Position numbers and translations under genes: made by a program. Shown here one piece after another: positions 37,768 through 44,311 of a DNA stretch of 64,000 nucleotides. Numbering within the stretch: the first letter of the stretch is position 1; each line of letters begins with the position of its first letter. The notes below the pieces were generated by a model. That model saw only the letters and a program-made list of their open reading frames with translations. It was not told the origin of the DNA and made no database searches. Location of the stretch: the NCBI GenBank assembly GCA_004153385.1, contig SDAL01000001.1, positions 1,609,228 to 1,673,227 of the forward strand. The letters are read 5' to 3'. The DNA is from Paracoccaceae bacterium (GTDB lineage Bacteria > Pseudomonadota > Alphaproteobacteria > Rhodobacterales > Rhodobacteraceae).

Positions 37768-39357
37768 TCAACGGTCCTTTGTCACATCCTCGAACCGGGT
37801 GATCCACGGATCAATGATCACGCCAGATACATCGGACTGATAGGCCGCCGTCACAACGCGCTCGGAAAATGGCTGGATGGCGGTGACCTTCTGGTCGATC
37901 ATGTACTGGATTTGCTGATAATCCTCGACCTGTGCATCGTGATCTTTTTCCACCAGCGCAGCCTCGATCGCCGCGTTCAGCTCTTCGTCCTGATAGGCGG
38001 TGCGCCAGCTTTGATAATTGGTCAGCCCGGCTTCCTGCGAATTGTCGGGATTATACACAAGCGCGCGCAGGTTGCTGTCGGGGTGGGGTTGCTGGCCACC
38101 GCCGCCACGGCCCAACAGCAGATCGAATTTACGATCCCGCATCGCGCCATAGATCTGGCCTCCGTCGCCGGTGATGATTTCGGCCTTGATGCCGGCCTGC
38201 GCCAGGGTGCCTTGGATCGCGGTCGCCGCACTTAGGAATTCCTGCGCGGAAATCACCCGCAATGTCAGCGAAAATCCGTCGGGATACCCTGCCTCGGCCA
38301 GCAGCCCTTTGGCCTTTTCCACATCCAGCGTATAGCCCGGATCGGGCAGCGCACCGAAAGCGTCGCTGTTCACAGAGCCTTGCCGGATGACCCCGAAATA
38401 CGGCAGGATCGCGTTATTTATACCCTCATAATCAATGAGATAACGCAATGCCTCGCGCACCTTCTGATTGGCGAGTATCTCGTTGTTCATCGACGCGGCC
38501 AGATAGTAGAAACCCGAGCTTGCGACGGTTTCCACCGTGATGCCCTCTTCTTTATCCAACGCCGTCAGATCAGATACCGCAAGGCTGAAGCCTACATCGA
38601 TATCACCCTGTTCCAGTCCCAAACGCTGGCTTTGGCTTTCGGGCAGATGGCGCATCAGCACGCGTTTCATCTCTGGCGCGCCATCCCAGAACGTATCGTT
38701 GCGCGACAAGATCACATACTCGTTGGCCCGCCACTGGCCCAATGTGAACGCACCCGAACCGGCGGCGTTATTGGTGAGCCACGCGGCGCCCATGTCGCCA
38801 TCGTCATGGTCCTTGACCAGTTCTGAATCAAGGATAGAGCCGACGCCCGCTTGCGCCAGATACATCAAAATCAGCTTGGGATCGCCCGGTTCTGGCAGGG
38901 TCAGGCGGAAATGGGTGTCATCGACCACCTCGAACGCCGCATCCAGATTATCGACGCTAAAGCCGCGGCTCATCAAACCGGACGCTTGCGCCTGGCCCAT
39001 CTTCATCACACGCTCAAAGCTGTATTTCACATCCCGCGCGGTCACAGGATTGCCGGATGCGAATTTAACGCCCTCGCGCAGGGTGAATGTGACGGACATA
39101 TTGTCCTCTGCGATCTCCCAGCTTTCGGCCAGACGGGGGCGCAGCTCCTTGGTTTTCGGGTCCAGTTCGACCAATGCATCATACACGTTGTTCAGGATCT
39201 GAACCGCCTCGCCGCCGGTGATTGCGGCGGGGTCCATCGTCAACACATTGGTCATGTCGAAGGCCACGATCAGCTGGTCATCGGGCGTTTCCGCCCAGCT
39301 TGGCGCGGTTCCTGCCATCAATGCGGCCAGCGCCACGCCCGTGATAAACGTCCTCAT
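37768..39357 (-). CDS. ABC transporter substrate-binding protein, family 5
   Basis: 529-aa periplasmic protein with signal peptide MRTFITGVALAALMAGTAPSWA. Family-5 features: VYDALVELDPKTKELRPRLAESWEIAEDNMSVTFTLREGVKFASGNPVTARDVKYSFERV and a long C-terminal lobe. Presumed receptor for the convergent dppBCDF-like permease. It shares its strand with the enolase-family gene, 34 bp upstream, and is probably co-transcribed after it. No lipobox. The ligand is unknown; an aldonate, uronate oligomer or related acid sugar is suggested by context only. Confidence 0.92.
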   Translation of the reverse strand: MRTFITGVALAALMAGTAPSWAETPDDQLIVAFDMTNVLTMDPAAITGGEAVQILNNVYDALVELDPKTKELRPRLAESWEIAEDNMSVTFTLREGVKFASGNPVTARDVKYSFERVMKMGQAQASGLMSRGFSVDNLDAAFEVVDDTHFRLTLPEPGDPKLILMYLAQAGVGSILDSELVKDHDDGDMGAAWLTNNAAGSGAFTLGQWRANEYVILSRNDTFWDGAPEMKRVLMRHLPESQSQRLGLEQGDIDVGFSLAVSDLTALDKEEGITVETVASSGFYYLAASMNNEILANQKVREALRYLIDYEGINNAILPYFGVIRQGSVNSDAFGALPDPGYTLDVEKAKGLLAEAGYPDGFSLTLRVISAQEFLSAATAIQGTLAQAGIKAEIITGDGGQIYGAMRDRKFDLLLGRGGGGQQPHPDSNLRALVYNPDNSQEAGLTNYQSWRTAYQDEELNAAIEAALVEKDHDAQVEDYQQIQYMIDQKVTAIQPFSERVVTAAYQSDVSGVIIDPWITRFEDVTKDR

Positions 39358-39391
39358 GTCTTTCCTCCCAAAGATATGAACAGCTGTCCGA

Positions 39392-40540
39392 TCAGGACAA
39401 CCGGTTATTCTCGATCATCTCGAAGTCGATATCCTCGCCCAGTCCCGGACGGTCCGGAACATGCACGAACCCATCGCTATCCATCGGATCAGAAAGCGAT
39501 TTCAGGTAATCGAACCCGTCGTCATATTCCAAAAACGGATGCAAAAGCCCACGCTCGTACCATTTACAGTTCTTGGTGGCCGCGACCAGTTGCAGGTTCA
39601 TGGCGGTGTTGCCGTGAACCTCGCATTCCATTCCGAAACTTTCGGCAAGGTGCATTGTCTTCAGCGCAGGTGTGATCCCGCCCACGTCATTTACGCCGGT
39701 ACGCAGGATATCGCACGCACCGTTGCGGATCCATTCCGCGCGATGCCAATGCTTGCCTGCGGCACTTTCCGGCCCGATCACGGGAATATCCAGAGTGTCG
39801 CTCAGCCATTTGTATGACGACATAGATTGCTCGTCCAGCGGCTCTTCGATCCAGTCAAAACCCAGTTTTTCCAGACCACGCCCCAGTTCCAGCGCGTCGG
39901 TGCGTTTGTACCAGTGGAACGCGTCGATCATCAGCGAGATATCGTCGCCCACGGCCTCACGCACGGCCGCGCAGGCTTTCAGATCCATCTTCACATTTGG
40001 CGCCCAGCTGACGGGCGGCATCCAGGTGTGCAGTTTGATCCCTTTATAGCCGCGTTTCACAAGCGTTTCGGCAAAGCGGGCATAGTCCTCTGGCGTTGCC
40101 AGACCGTTTTCGACCTCGTCGCCGCACATGATCGAACCATACGCCAGAACTTTATCGCGATACCCGCCGATCAGTTTGTAAACAGGCTGGTTCAGCGTGC
40201 GTCCTGCCAGATCCCACAGCGCACAATCGATCACTGCAAGCGTGCGGTCGGTCAGCTGTGCCGCCGAGCCGCGCTGCCAATGCGCCAAGTCCTGCCACAA
40301 CCGCTCGCGGTCACGGTGATCCTGACCGATCAGAACTTTTTTAACAAATTTATCAATTACATGTGGGCGTGCTACCTCAGGCGGGCAGAAGCTGTGCCCT
40401 TCGTGCCCGTCCTCCGTTCGGATGGTCACAAGCGCTTGGTGCACGTCATGTTCCGGCCCGGGATGGGCATGGCCCGCACTGTCGCTATGGCGGCGGGTTT
40501 TGTGTTTAAAACAACAAACCGAGACGTCGGTAATGATCAC
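39392..40540 (-). CDS. Enolase-superfamily acid-sugar dehydratase, substrate unknown
   Basis: 382 aa of the mandelate racemase/muconate lactonizing group. Metal-ligand and acid/base regions can be seen: KGIKLHTWMPP on strand 2, MIDAFHWY, WIEEPLDEQ, GPESAAGKHWHR and ECEVHGNTAMN with a C-terminal histidine. Strand 2 has K-x-H rather than the K-x-K of Gci, so it is not a second cycloisomerase. Proteins of this type dehydrate aldonic or aldaric acids. It precedes the family-5 SBP and is divergent from an FCD regulator. I do not recognise the exact substrate. Confidence 0.85.
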   Translation of the reverse strand: MIITDVSVCCFKHKTRRHSDSAGHAHPGPEHDVHQALVTIRTEDGHEGHSFCPPEVARPHVIDKFVKKVLIGQDHRDRERLWQDLAHWQRGSAAQLTDRTLAVIDCALWDLAGRTLNQPVYKLIGGYRDKVLAYGSIMCGDEVENGLATPEDYARFAETLVKRGYKGIKLHTWMPPVSWAPNVKMDLKACAAVREAVGDDISLMIDAFHWYKRTDALELGRGLEKLGFDWIEEPLDEQSMSSYKWLSDTLDIPVIGPESAAGKHWHRAEWIRNGACDILRTGVNDVGGITPALKTMHLAESFGMECEVHGNTAMNLQLVAATKNCKWYERGLLHPFLEYDDGFDYLKSLSDPMDSDGFVHVPDRPGLGEDIDFEMIENNRLS

Positions 40541-40581
40541 TGTGCTTTCCTCCCCCTCGCCACCGGACGAGGACCGTTAAA

Positions 40582-40594
40582 CCTGTATAACAGG
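40582..40594. promoter_or_regulatory. Perfect palindrome upstream of the enolase-family gene
   Basis: CCTGTATAACAGG, arms CCTGT/ACAGG around ATA, 42 bp before the start of the enolase-family gene. The first 12 bases recur exactly at 33941-33952. A typical size and symmetry for an FCD-GntR operator. Confidence 0.6.
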
Positions 40595-40702
40595 AAAGGT
40601 AATACACATTTCGCGCAGTGGTCAATGGCATTCCACGCAGTTTCTATGCAACAATCCTTTGAAACACTGGTGGATTGAAATGTGGCTGGTATTATTCAAC
40701 CG

Positions 40703-40727
40703 ATACAGGCTATGATATCTGTAGTAT
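40703..40727. promoter_or_regulatory. Dyad upstream of the first FCD regulator
   Basis: ATACAGG (40703-40709), the reverse complement of the CCTGTAT half-site, faces CTGTAGTAT (40719-40727), giving a TACAG-N10-CTGTA dyad 22-46 bp before the gntR start. Suggests autoregulation with the neighbouring 40582 site. Confidence 0.45.
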
Positions 40728-40748
40728 AGAATTAAGCAGGCCAAGCAT

Positions 40749-41513
40749 ATGACCCATCCCGCCGCTCCATTGCCAGACGCCACGCGCGCTCTGTCTGCGA
40801 CGCCTGCGCGCACACGGGCCACGCGTATTGCGGATGAATTGCGCCACGCGATCGAGATCGGGCAATTCCGTCCCGGTGACAGATTGCCAAGTGAATCGGC
40901 GTTGACGCAACAACATGGCGTCAGCCGCACGGTGGTGCGCGAGGCGATTGCACTTCTGCGCTCCGACCGGTTGGCAGAGGCGCGCAAAGGCTCTGGTGTG
41001 TTCGTTCTGGATCCCGGTCAGGCGCGCCGTCCGCAGCCATTCGCGGATCTGGATATGGAGCGTTTGTCAGGCGTGATCGAGTTGTTCGAGTTGAGATCGG
41101 CCTTCGAAATCCGCGCGGCAGCCTTGGCGGCCACGCGCAGATCCGCCGCACAGATCGAGGAAATAATAGAAGCAAACGAAGGCCTTGCGAAAAAATTCAA
41201 CGCAGGCCTTTCAACGCGAGAGGCCGATTTCGCGTTTCATAATGCGATTGCGCACGCCTCCCAGAACCGCCGCTTCCCCGAGTTTCTGGCCCTGATCCGT
41301 CCGGGCATTGTCTCGCGGGTGGAGCTGGAGGCAGGCGAAACCCATCCCCCGCGTCAATATGTGCCCAACCGCGATCTGGTGGCAGAGCATGGGCGCATTG
41401 TCGAGGCGATTATCGACAGCGATCCCGAAGCCGCCGAACAGGCGATGAAGGCGCATCTGGAAGGATCACTTGCCAGATACCGCGCTCTGTTACGTGGCGG
41501 TGATCACGCGTAA
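40749..41513 (+). CDS. GntR-family regulator, FCD/FadR subfamily (first copy)
   Basis: 254 aa. N-terminal winged helix (IADELRHAIEIGQFRPGDRLPSESALTQQHGVSRTVVREAIALLRSDRLAEARKGSGVFV). The C-terminal all-helical FCD domain has its metal-site residues Asp and His in DFAFHNAIAHA, His in EHGRIVEAI and His in MKAHLEGS. Divergent from the enolase-family gene and 135 bp before kduI. Likely senses a uronate or keto-acid intermediate. Paralogous to the regulator at 43332-44090. Confidence 0.93.
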   Translation: MTHPAAPLPDATRALSATPARTRATRIADELRHAIEIGQFRPGDRLPSESALTQQHGVSRTVVREAIALLRSDRLAEARKGSGVFVLDPGQARRPQPFADLDMERLSGVIELFELRSAFEIRAAALAATRRSAAQIEEIIEANEGLAKKFNAGLSTREADFAFHNAIAHASQNRRFPEFLALIRPGIVSRVELEAGETHPPRQYVPNRDLVAEHGRIVEAIIDSDPEAAEQAMKAHLEGSLARYRALLRGGDHA

Positions 41514-41547
41514 CCGCGCAAAATTCCGCCGAAAGCGAAAAAATTCC

Positions 41548-41593
41548 GAAACTTGTATGATGATATATTGAGATATCCGGTCATACATGTTTC
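41548..41593. promoter_or_regulatory. Long dyad upstream of kduI
   Basis: Thirteen-bp outer arms GAAACTTGTATGA (41548-41560) and TCATACATGTTTC (41581-41593) match at 12 of 13 positions. Inside, GATAT (41562-41566) faces ATATC (41573-41577). The dyad ends 55 bp before the kduI ATG. It can be read as two inverted copies of an ATGTATGA-like site, i.e. two regulator dimers. Confidence 0.55.
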
Positions 41594-41648
41594 CTTGCTG
41601 ACGAACGGGCGCCGGAGGGGGTGCCCTGCAGAATATGAGGAGACGATC

Positions 41649-42473
41649 ATGCTGCAAGTCGAAACACGTCAAGCCGTTCATCCCGATCATGCAAGCGCCA
41701 TGGATACCGAAGAGCTGCGCGCGCATTTCATGGGCGAGGGGCTTTTTGCCGAAGGCGAGATCCGCCTGATCTACACCCATTATGACCGCTTTGTTCTGGG
41801 CGGCGCGGTGCCGGGTGCAGACGCGCTGGTGCTGGATGTTGTGGATGAAACCAAAACACCCAACTTTCTAGACCGTCGCGAAATGGGTATCGTTAATATC
41901 GGCGAGGCGGGCACCGTCGAGGCCGGTGGCGAGACCTACCAGATGGGGCGCGGCGACGTGCTGTATCTGGGTATGGGCAGCGGCAAGGTGACCTTTTCGG
42001 GCGCGGGCCGGTTCTATATCACCTCGTGCCCCGCGCATAAAACCTATCCTTCCAAGCTGGTGACGCTCGCCGATTGCAAGGAAGTGAAAATGGGCGAGGC
42101 CGCGAATTCCAACAAGCGCACGATCAAGCAGTTCATCCACCCCAATGTGATGGAAAGCTGCCAGCTGATTTTGGGCTACACCTCGCTGGAAGACGGGTCG
42201 GTGTGGAACACGATCCCGAGCCACATTCACGACCGCCGGATGGAAGCCTACCTGTATTGGGGTATGGACGAGGACGCGCGTGTTCTGCACCTGATGGGCG
42301 AGCCGCAAGAAACCCGTCACCTGTTCATCGCCAATGAAGAGGCGGTCGTATCCCCGCCGTGGTCGATCCACTCTGGCGCAGGTATTGGTGAATACACATT
42401 TATCTGGGCCATGGCGGGTGACAACGTGGATTACACCGATATGGACTTTATCCAGCCGAAGGACCTGCGTTAA
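41649..42473 (+). CDS. kduI: 5-dehydro-4-deoxy-D-glucuronate isomerase
   Basis: 274 aa (the E. coli enzyme has 278). Isomerises 4-deoxy-5-ketouronate to 2,5-diketo-3-deoxygluconate in pectin breakdown. Zinc-site motif HIHDRRMEAYLYW and downstream PPWSIHSGAG; also LYLGMGSGKVTFSG and AHKTYPSK, typical of KduI. ATG 41649 follows AGGAGA by 6 nt; an upstream extension to 41553 lies within the operator region. Overlaps kduD by TAATG. Confidence 0.96.
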   Translation: MLQVETRQAVHPDHASAMDTEELRAHFMGEGLFAEGEIRLIYTHYDRFVLGGAVPGADALVLDVVDETKTPNFLDRREMGIVNIGEAGTVEAGGETYQMGRGDVLYLGMGSGKVTFSGAGRFYITSCPAHKTYPSKLVTLADCKEVKMGEAANSNKRTIKQFIHPNVMESCQLILGYTSLEDGSVWNTIPSHIHDRRMEAYLYWGMDEDARVLHLMGEPQETRHLFIANEEAVVSPPWSIHSGAGIGEYTFIWAMAGDNVDYTDMDFIQPKDLR

Positions 42474-43216
42474 TGTCTGATCTGTTTTCGCTAGACGGCC
42501 AGCGCGCGCTGGTTACAGGCGCCAACACAGGCATCGGTCAGGCGGTTGCGGTGGCGCTGGCGGGGCAGGGGGCATCTGTCACCTGCGCCGGGCGCCGGTC
42601 GTGTGCCGAAACTGTGGCCGCGATCACCGATGCGGGCGGCAAAGCCGAGGAGTTGATCCTTGATTTCACCGACCCGATGGCCGCGAAAGATGTGTTTGAG
42701 GGCGCTGGATATACGATTTTGGTCAATAATGCCGGAATCATCCGCCGTGAAGACAGCGTGAATTTCACCGAGGCCGATTGGGACGCGGTGATGGACGTGA
42801 ACCTCAAGGCGCTGTTTTTCACCACCCAAGCCTTCGGGCGCGAACTTCTGGCGCGCAAACAGGCGGGCAGTGTGGTCAACATCGCCTCGCTGTTGTCGTT
42901 CCAGGGCGGCATTCGCGTGCCCTCCTACACGGCATCGAAACATGGCGTGGCCGGTCTGACCAAAATTCTGGCCAACGAATGGGCGGTCAACGGGATTACC
43001 GTGAACGCCATCGCTCCGGGATATATCGCGACCAACAACACCGAGGCGCTGCGGGACGATCCCGAGCGGTCCAAAGCGATTTTGGAGCGTATCCCTGCCG
43101 GACGTTGGGGCGATGCGGCCGATATCGGTGGCACGGCGGCGTATCTGTGTTCCAAGGCGGCGCGCTATGTCACCGGCACCGTTCTGAATGTGGACGGCGG
43201 CTGGCTGGCGCGCTGA
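42473..43216 (+). CDS. kduD: 2-deoxy-D-gluconate 3-dehydrogenase / 2,5-diketo-3-deoxygluconate reductase
   Basis: 247-aa SDR that reduces 2,5-diketo-3-deoxygluconate to 2-keto-3-deoxygluconate. TGANTGIGQ cofactor motif, NNAGIIRREDSVNF, and catalytic Ser-Tyr-Lys in IASLLSFQGG..VPSYTASKHGV, all typical of KduD. Its ATG shares the A of the kduI TAA stop, so translation is coupled. The next enzymes (KdgK, KdgA) are not in this window. Confidence 0.95.
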   Translation: MSDLFSLDGQRALVTGANTGIGQAVAVALAGQGASVTCAGRRSCAETVAAITDAGGKAEELILDFTDPMAAKDVFEGAGYTILVNNAGIIRREDSVNFTEADWDAVMDVNLKALFFTTQAFGRELLARKQAGSVVNIASLLSFQGGIRVPSYTASKHGVAGLTKILANEWAVNGITVNAIAPGYIATNNTEALRDDPERSKAILERIPAGRWGDAADIGGTAAYLCSKAARYVTGTVLNVDGGWLAR

Positions 43217-43223
43217 TATCCAT

Positions 43224-43269
43224 CCCCGGGCAAGACGATTGCCCGGGGAAAACCTTCCCCGTAGGGAAG
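43224..43269. terminator. Hairpin pair between kduD and the second gntR
   Basis: Perfect 10-bp stem CCCCGGGCAA (43224-43233) / TTGCCCGGGG (43239-43248), then a smaller CTTCCC/GGGAAG hairpin (43254-43269). They lie between convergent genes. Neither has a clear T-tract on the plus strand, so it may act as a structure-only terminator or mRNA end. Confidence 0.5.
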
Positions 43270-43331
43270 AAATACCACTGTTTGCACGCATATGAATGCA
43301 TCAGCTTTTTCAGCTAAAATATTGATAGAAA

Positions 43332-44090
43332 TCAGTTTTCGCGTTGGCGCAGCAAGGTGCGATATCGGGTCTGACTGCCGCGCAAATGCAGCCGCATCGC
43401 TGCGCGCGCACCATCATCGTCACCATCCAGAATTGCGTTAACGATCTTCTCGTGCTCGGCATCGATGGTTTGCAGATAGGCGTGGCTTGCCGCATCATCT
43501 GTATTTTCCGCCAACGCGCGGCGCGGGATCACATTCGTCCCGATCATGGATAGAAAATCGCGAAAGCGCGGGTTGTTGGTGGCATCGGCAATGGCCAGAT
43601 GCAGGGCGAAATCGGCCTCGACCGTGGCACGACCGGCGGCGGCCTGTGTGCGCAGCTCGCCCAATGTGCGCAAAATCTCTTCTTCCTGCGCGGGGGAGCG
43701 GCGTGTAGCGGCAAGGCCCGCGGCCTCCACCTCAACGGCGGTGCGCAGCTCAAGCATCTCGATCATAGATGAAATGCGAACAAAATCAATGTTTTGAAAC
43801 GGAAGGTTCAGGTCGGGCGGGGTTTCGAGGACAAACACACCCGCGCCTTGGCGTGGCTCTACCAGACCATCGGAGCGTAAGGCGGCAATGGCCTCGCGCA
43901 CGACTGTGCGGCTGACATCGAAATCACGGGTAAGTTGGGCTTCGCTGGGCAGACGGCTGCCCGGCGAATAGGCCCCGGCCTCTATCTGGGCGCGCAGCGC
44001 GTCGCGCACACCCGTCACAAGGGTCTTTCCCGCTTCGCGCGGCAGGCGGCGTGCGCGCGTGGCCTTTGTTTGTGTCATCGGATTGACCAT
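43332..44090 (-). CDS. GntR-family regulator, FCD/FadR subfamily (second copy)
   Basis: 252 aa. Winged helix (GVRDALRAQIEAGAYSPGSRLPSEAQLTRDFDVSRTVVREAIAALRSDGLVEPRQGAGVFV) and FCD domain with Asp/His ligands in DFALHLAIADA, EHEKIVNAI and MRLHLRGS. Closely parallels the copy at 40749-41513, including the LELRTAVEVEAAGLAATRRS stretch and YRTLLR C-terminus, so the pair looks like a duplication. An alternative start at 44078 (MTQTK) is possible. Direct CCTATAT repeats lie just upstream. Confidence 0.92.
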   Translation of the reverse strand: MVNPMTQTKATRARRLPREAGKTLVTGVRDALRAQIEAGAYSPGSRLPSEAQLTRDFDVSRTVVREAIAALRSDGLVEPRQGAGVFVLETPPDLNLPFQNIDFVRISSMIEMLELRTAVEVEAAGLAATRRSPAQEEEILRTLGELRTQAAAGRATVEADFALHLAIADATNNPRFRDFLSMIGTNVIPRRALAENTDDAASHAYLQTIDAEHEKIVNAILDGDDDGARAAMRLHLRGSQTRYRTLLRQREN

Positions 44091-44096
44091 TTTTCA

Positions 44097-44120
44097 CCTA
44101 TATTACCTTACCTATATGAC
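44097..44120. promoter_or_regulatory. CCTATAT direct repeats upstream of the second gntR
   Basis: CCTATAT at 44097-44103 and again at 44111-44117, 14 bp apart, immediately before the second FCD gene (start 44090). The second copy runs into CCTATATGAC, resembling CCTGTATAAC of the other FCD sites. Candidate autoregulatory element. Confidence 0.4.
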
Positions 44121-44214
44121 ATCTGGATGCAGGTCTGTCCATCATCGTAGATAAACCGTTGATAGCAGATGAAGAACGGCCGGAATTATGACGGTCACAC
44201 AGGGGGCTGCTGGC

Positions 44215-44250
44215 TGTAAAATAATAGTTGACAAAAATACTATATTATTT
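44215..44250 (+). promoter_or_regulatory. AT-rich promoter/operator of the haem uptake operon
   Basis: A TTGACA hexamer (44228-44233) is flanked by the inverted repeat ATAGT (44225-44229) / ACTAT (44239-44243), with AATAAT and ATTATT outside. The location, 60-90 bp before the haem receptor gene, suits an iron-responsive repressor site (Fur, Irr or RirA type). It does not exactly match a consensus I can name, and a -10 at standard spacing is not evident. Confidence 0.4.
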
Positions 44251-44311
44251 GATGAGACGTGAAATCCAGCCAGCCTGACGCGAGCCCCACATCTTTTTTT
44301 GGAGAGCCGTC

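Noticed and set aside
41553-41648. Longer N-terminus of KduI from an upstream ATG
   Set aside because: It runs through the dyad operator region, has no ribosome site, and the start at 41649 fits both AGGAGA and family length.
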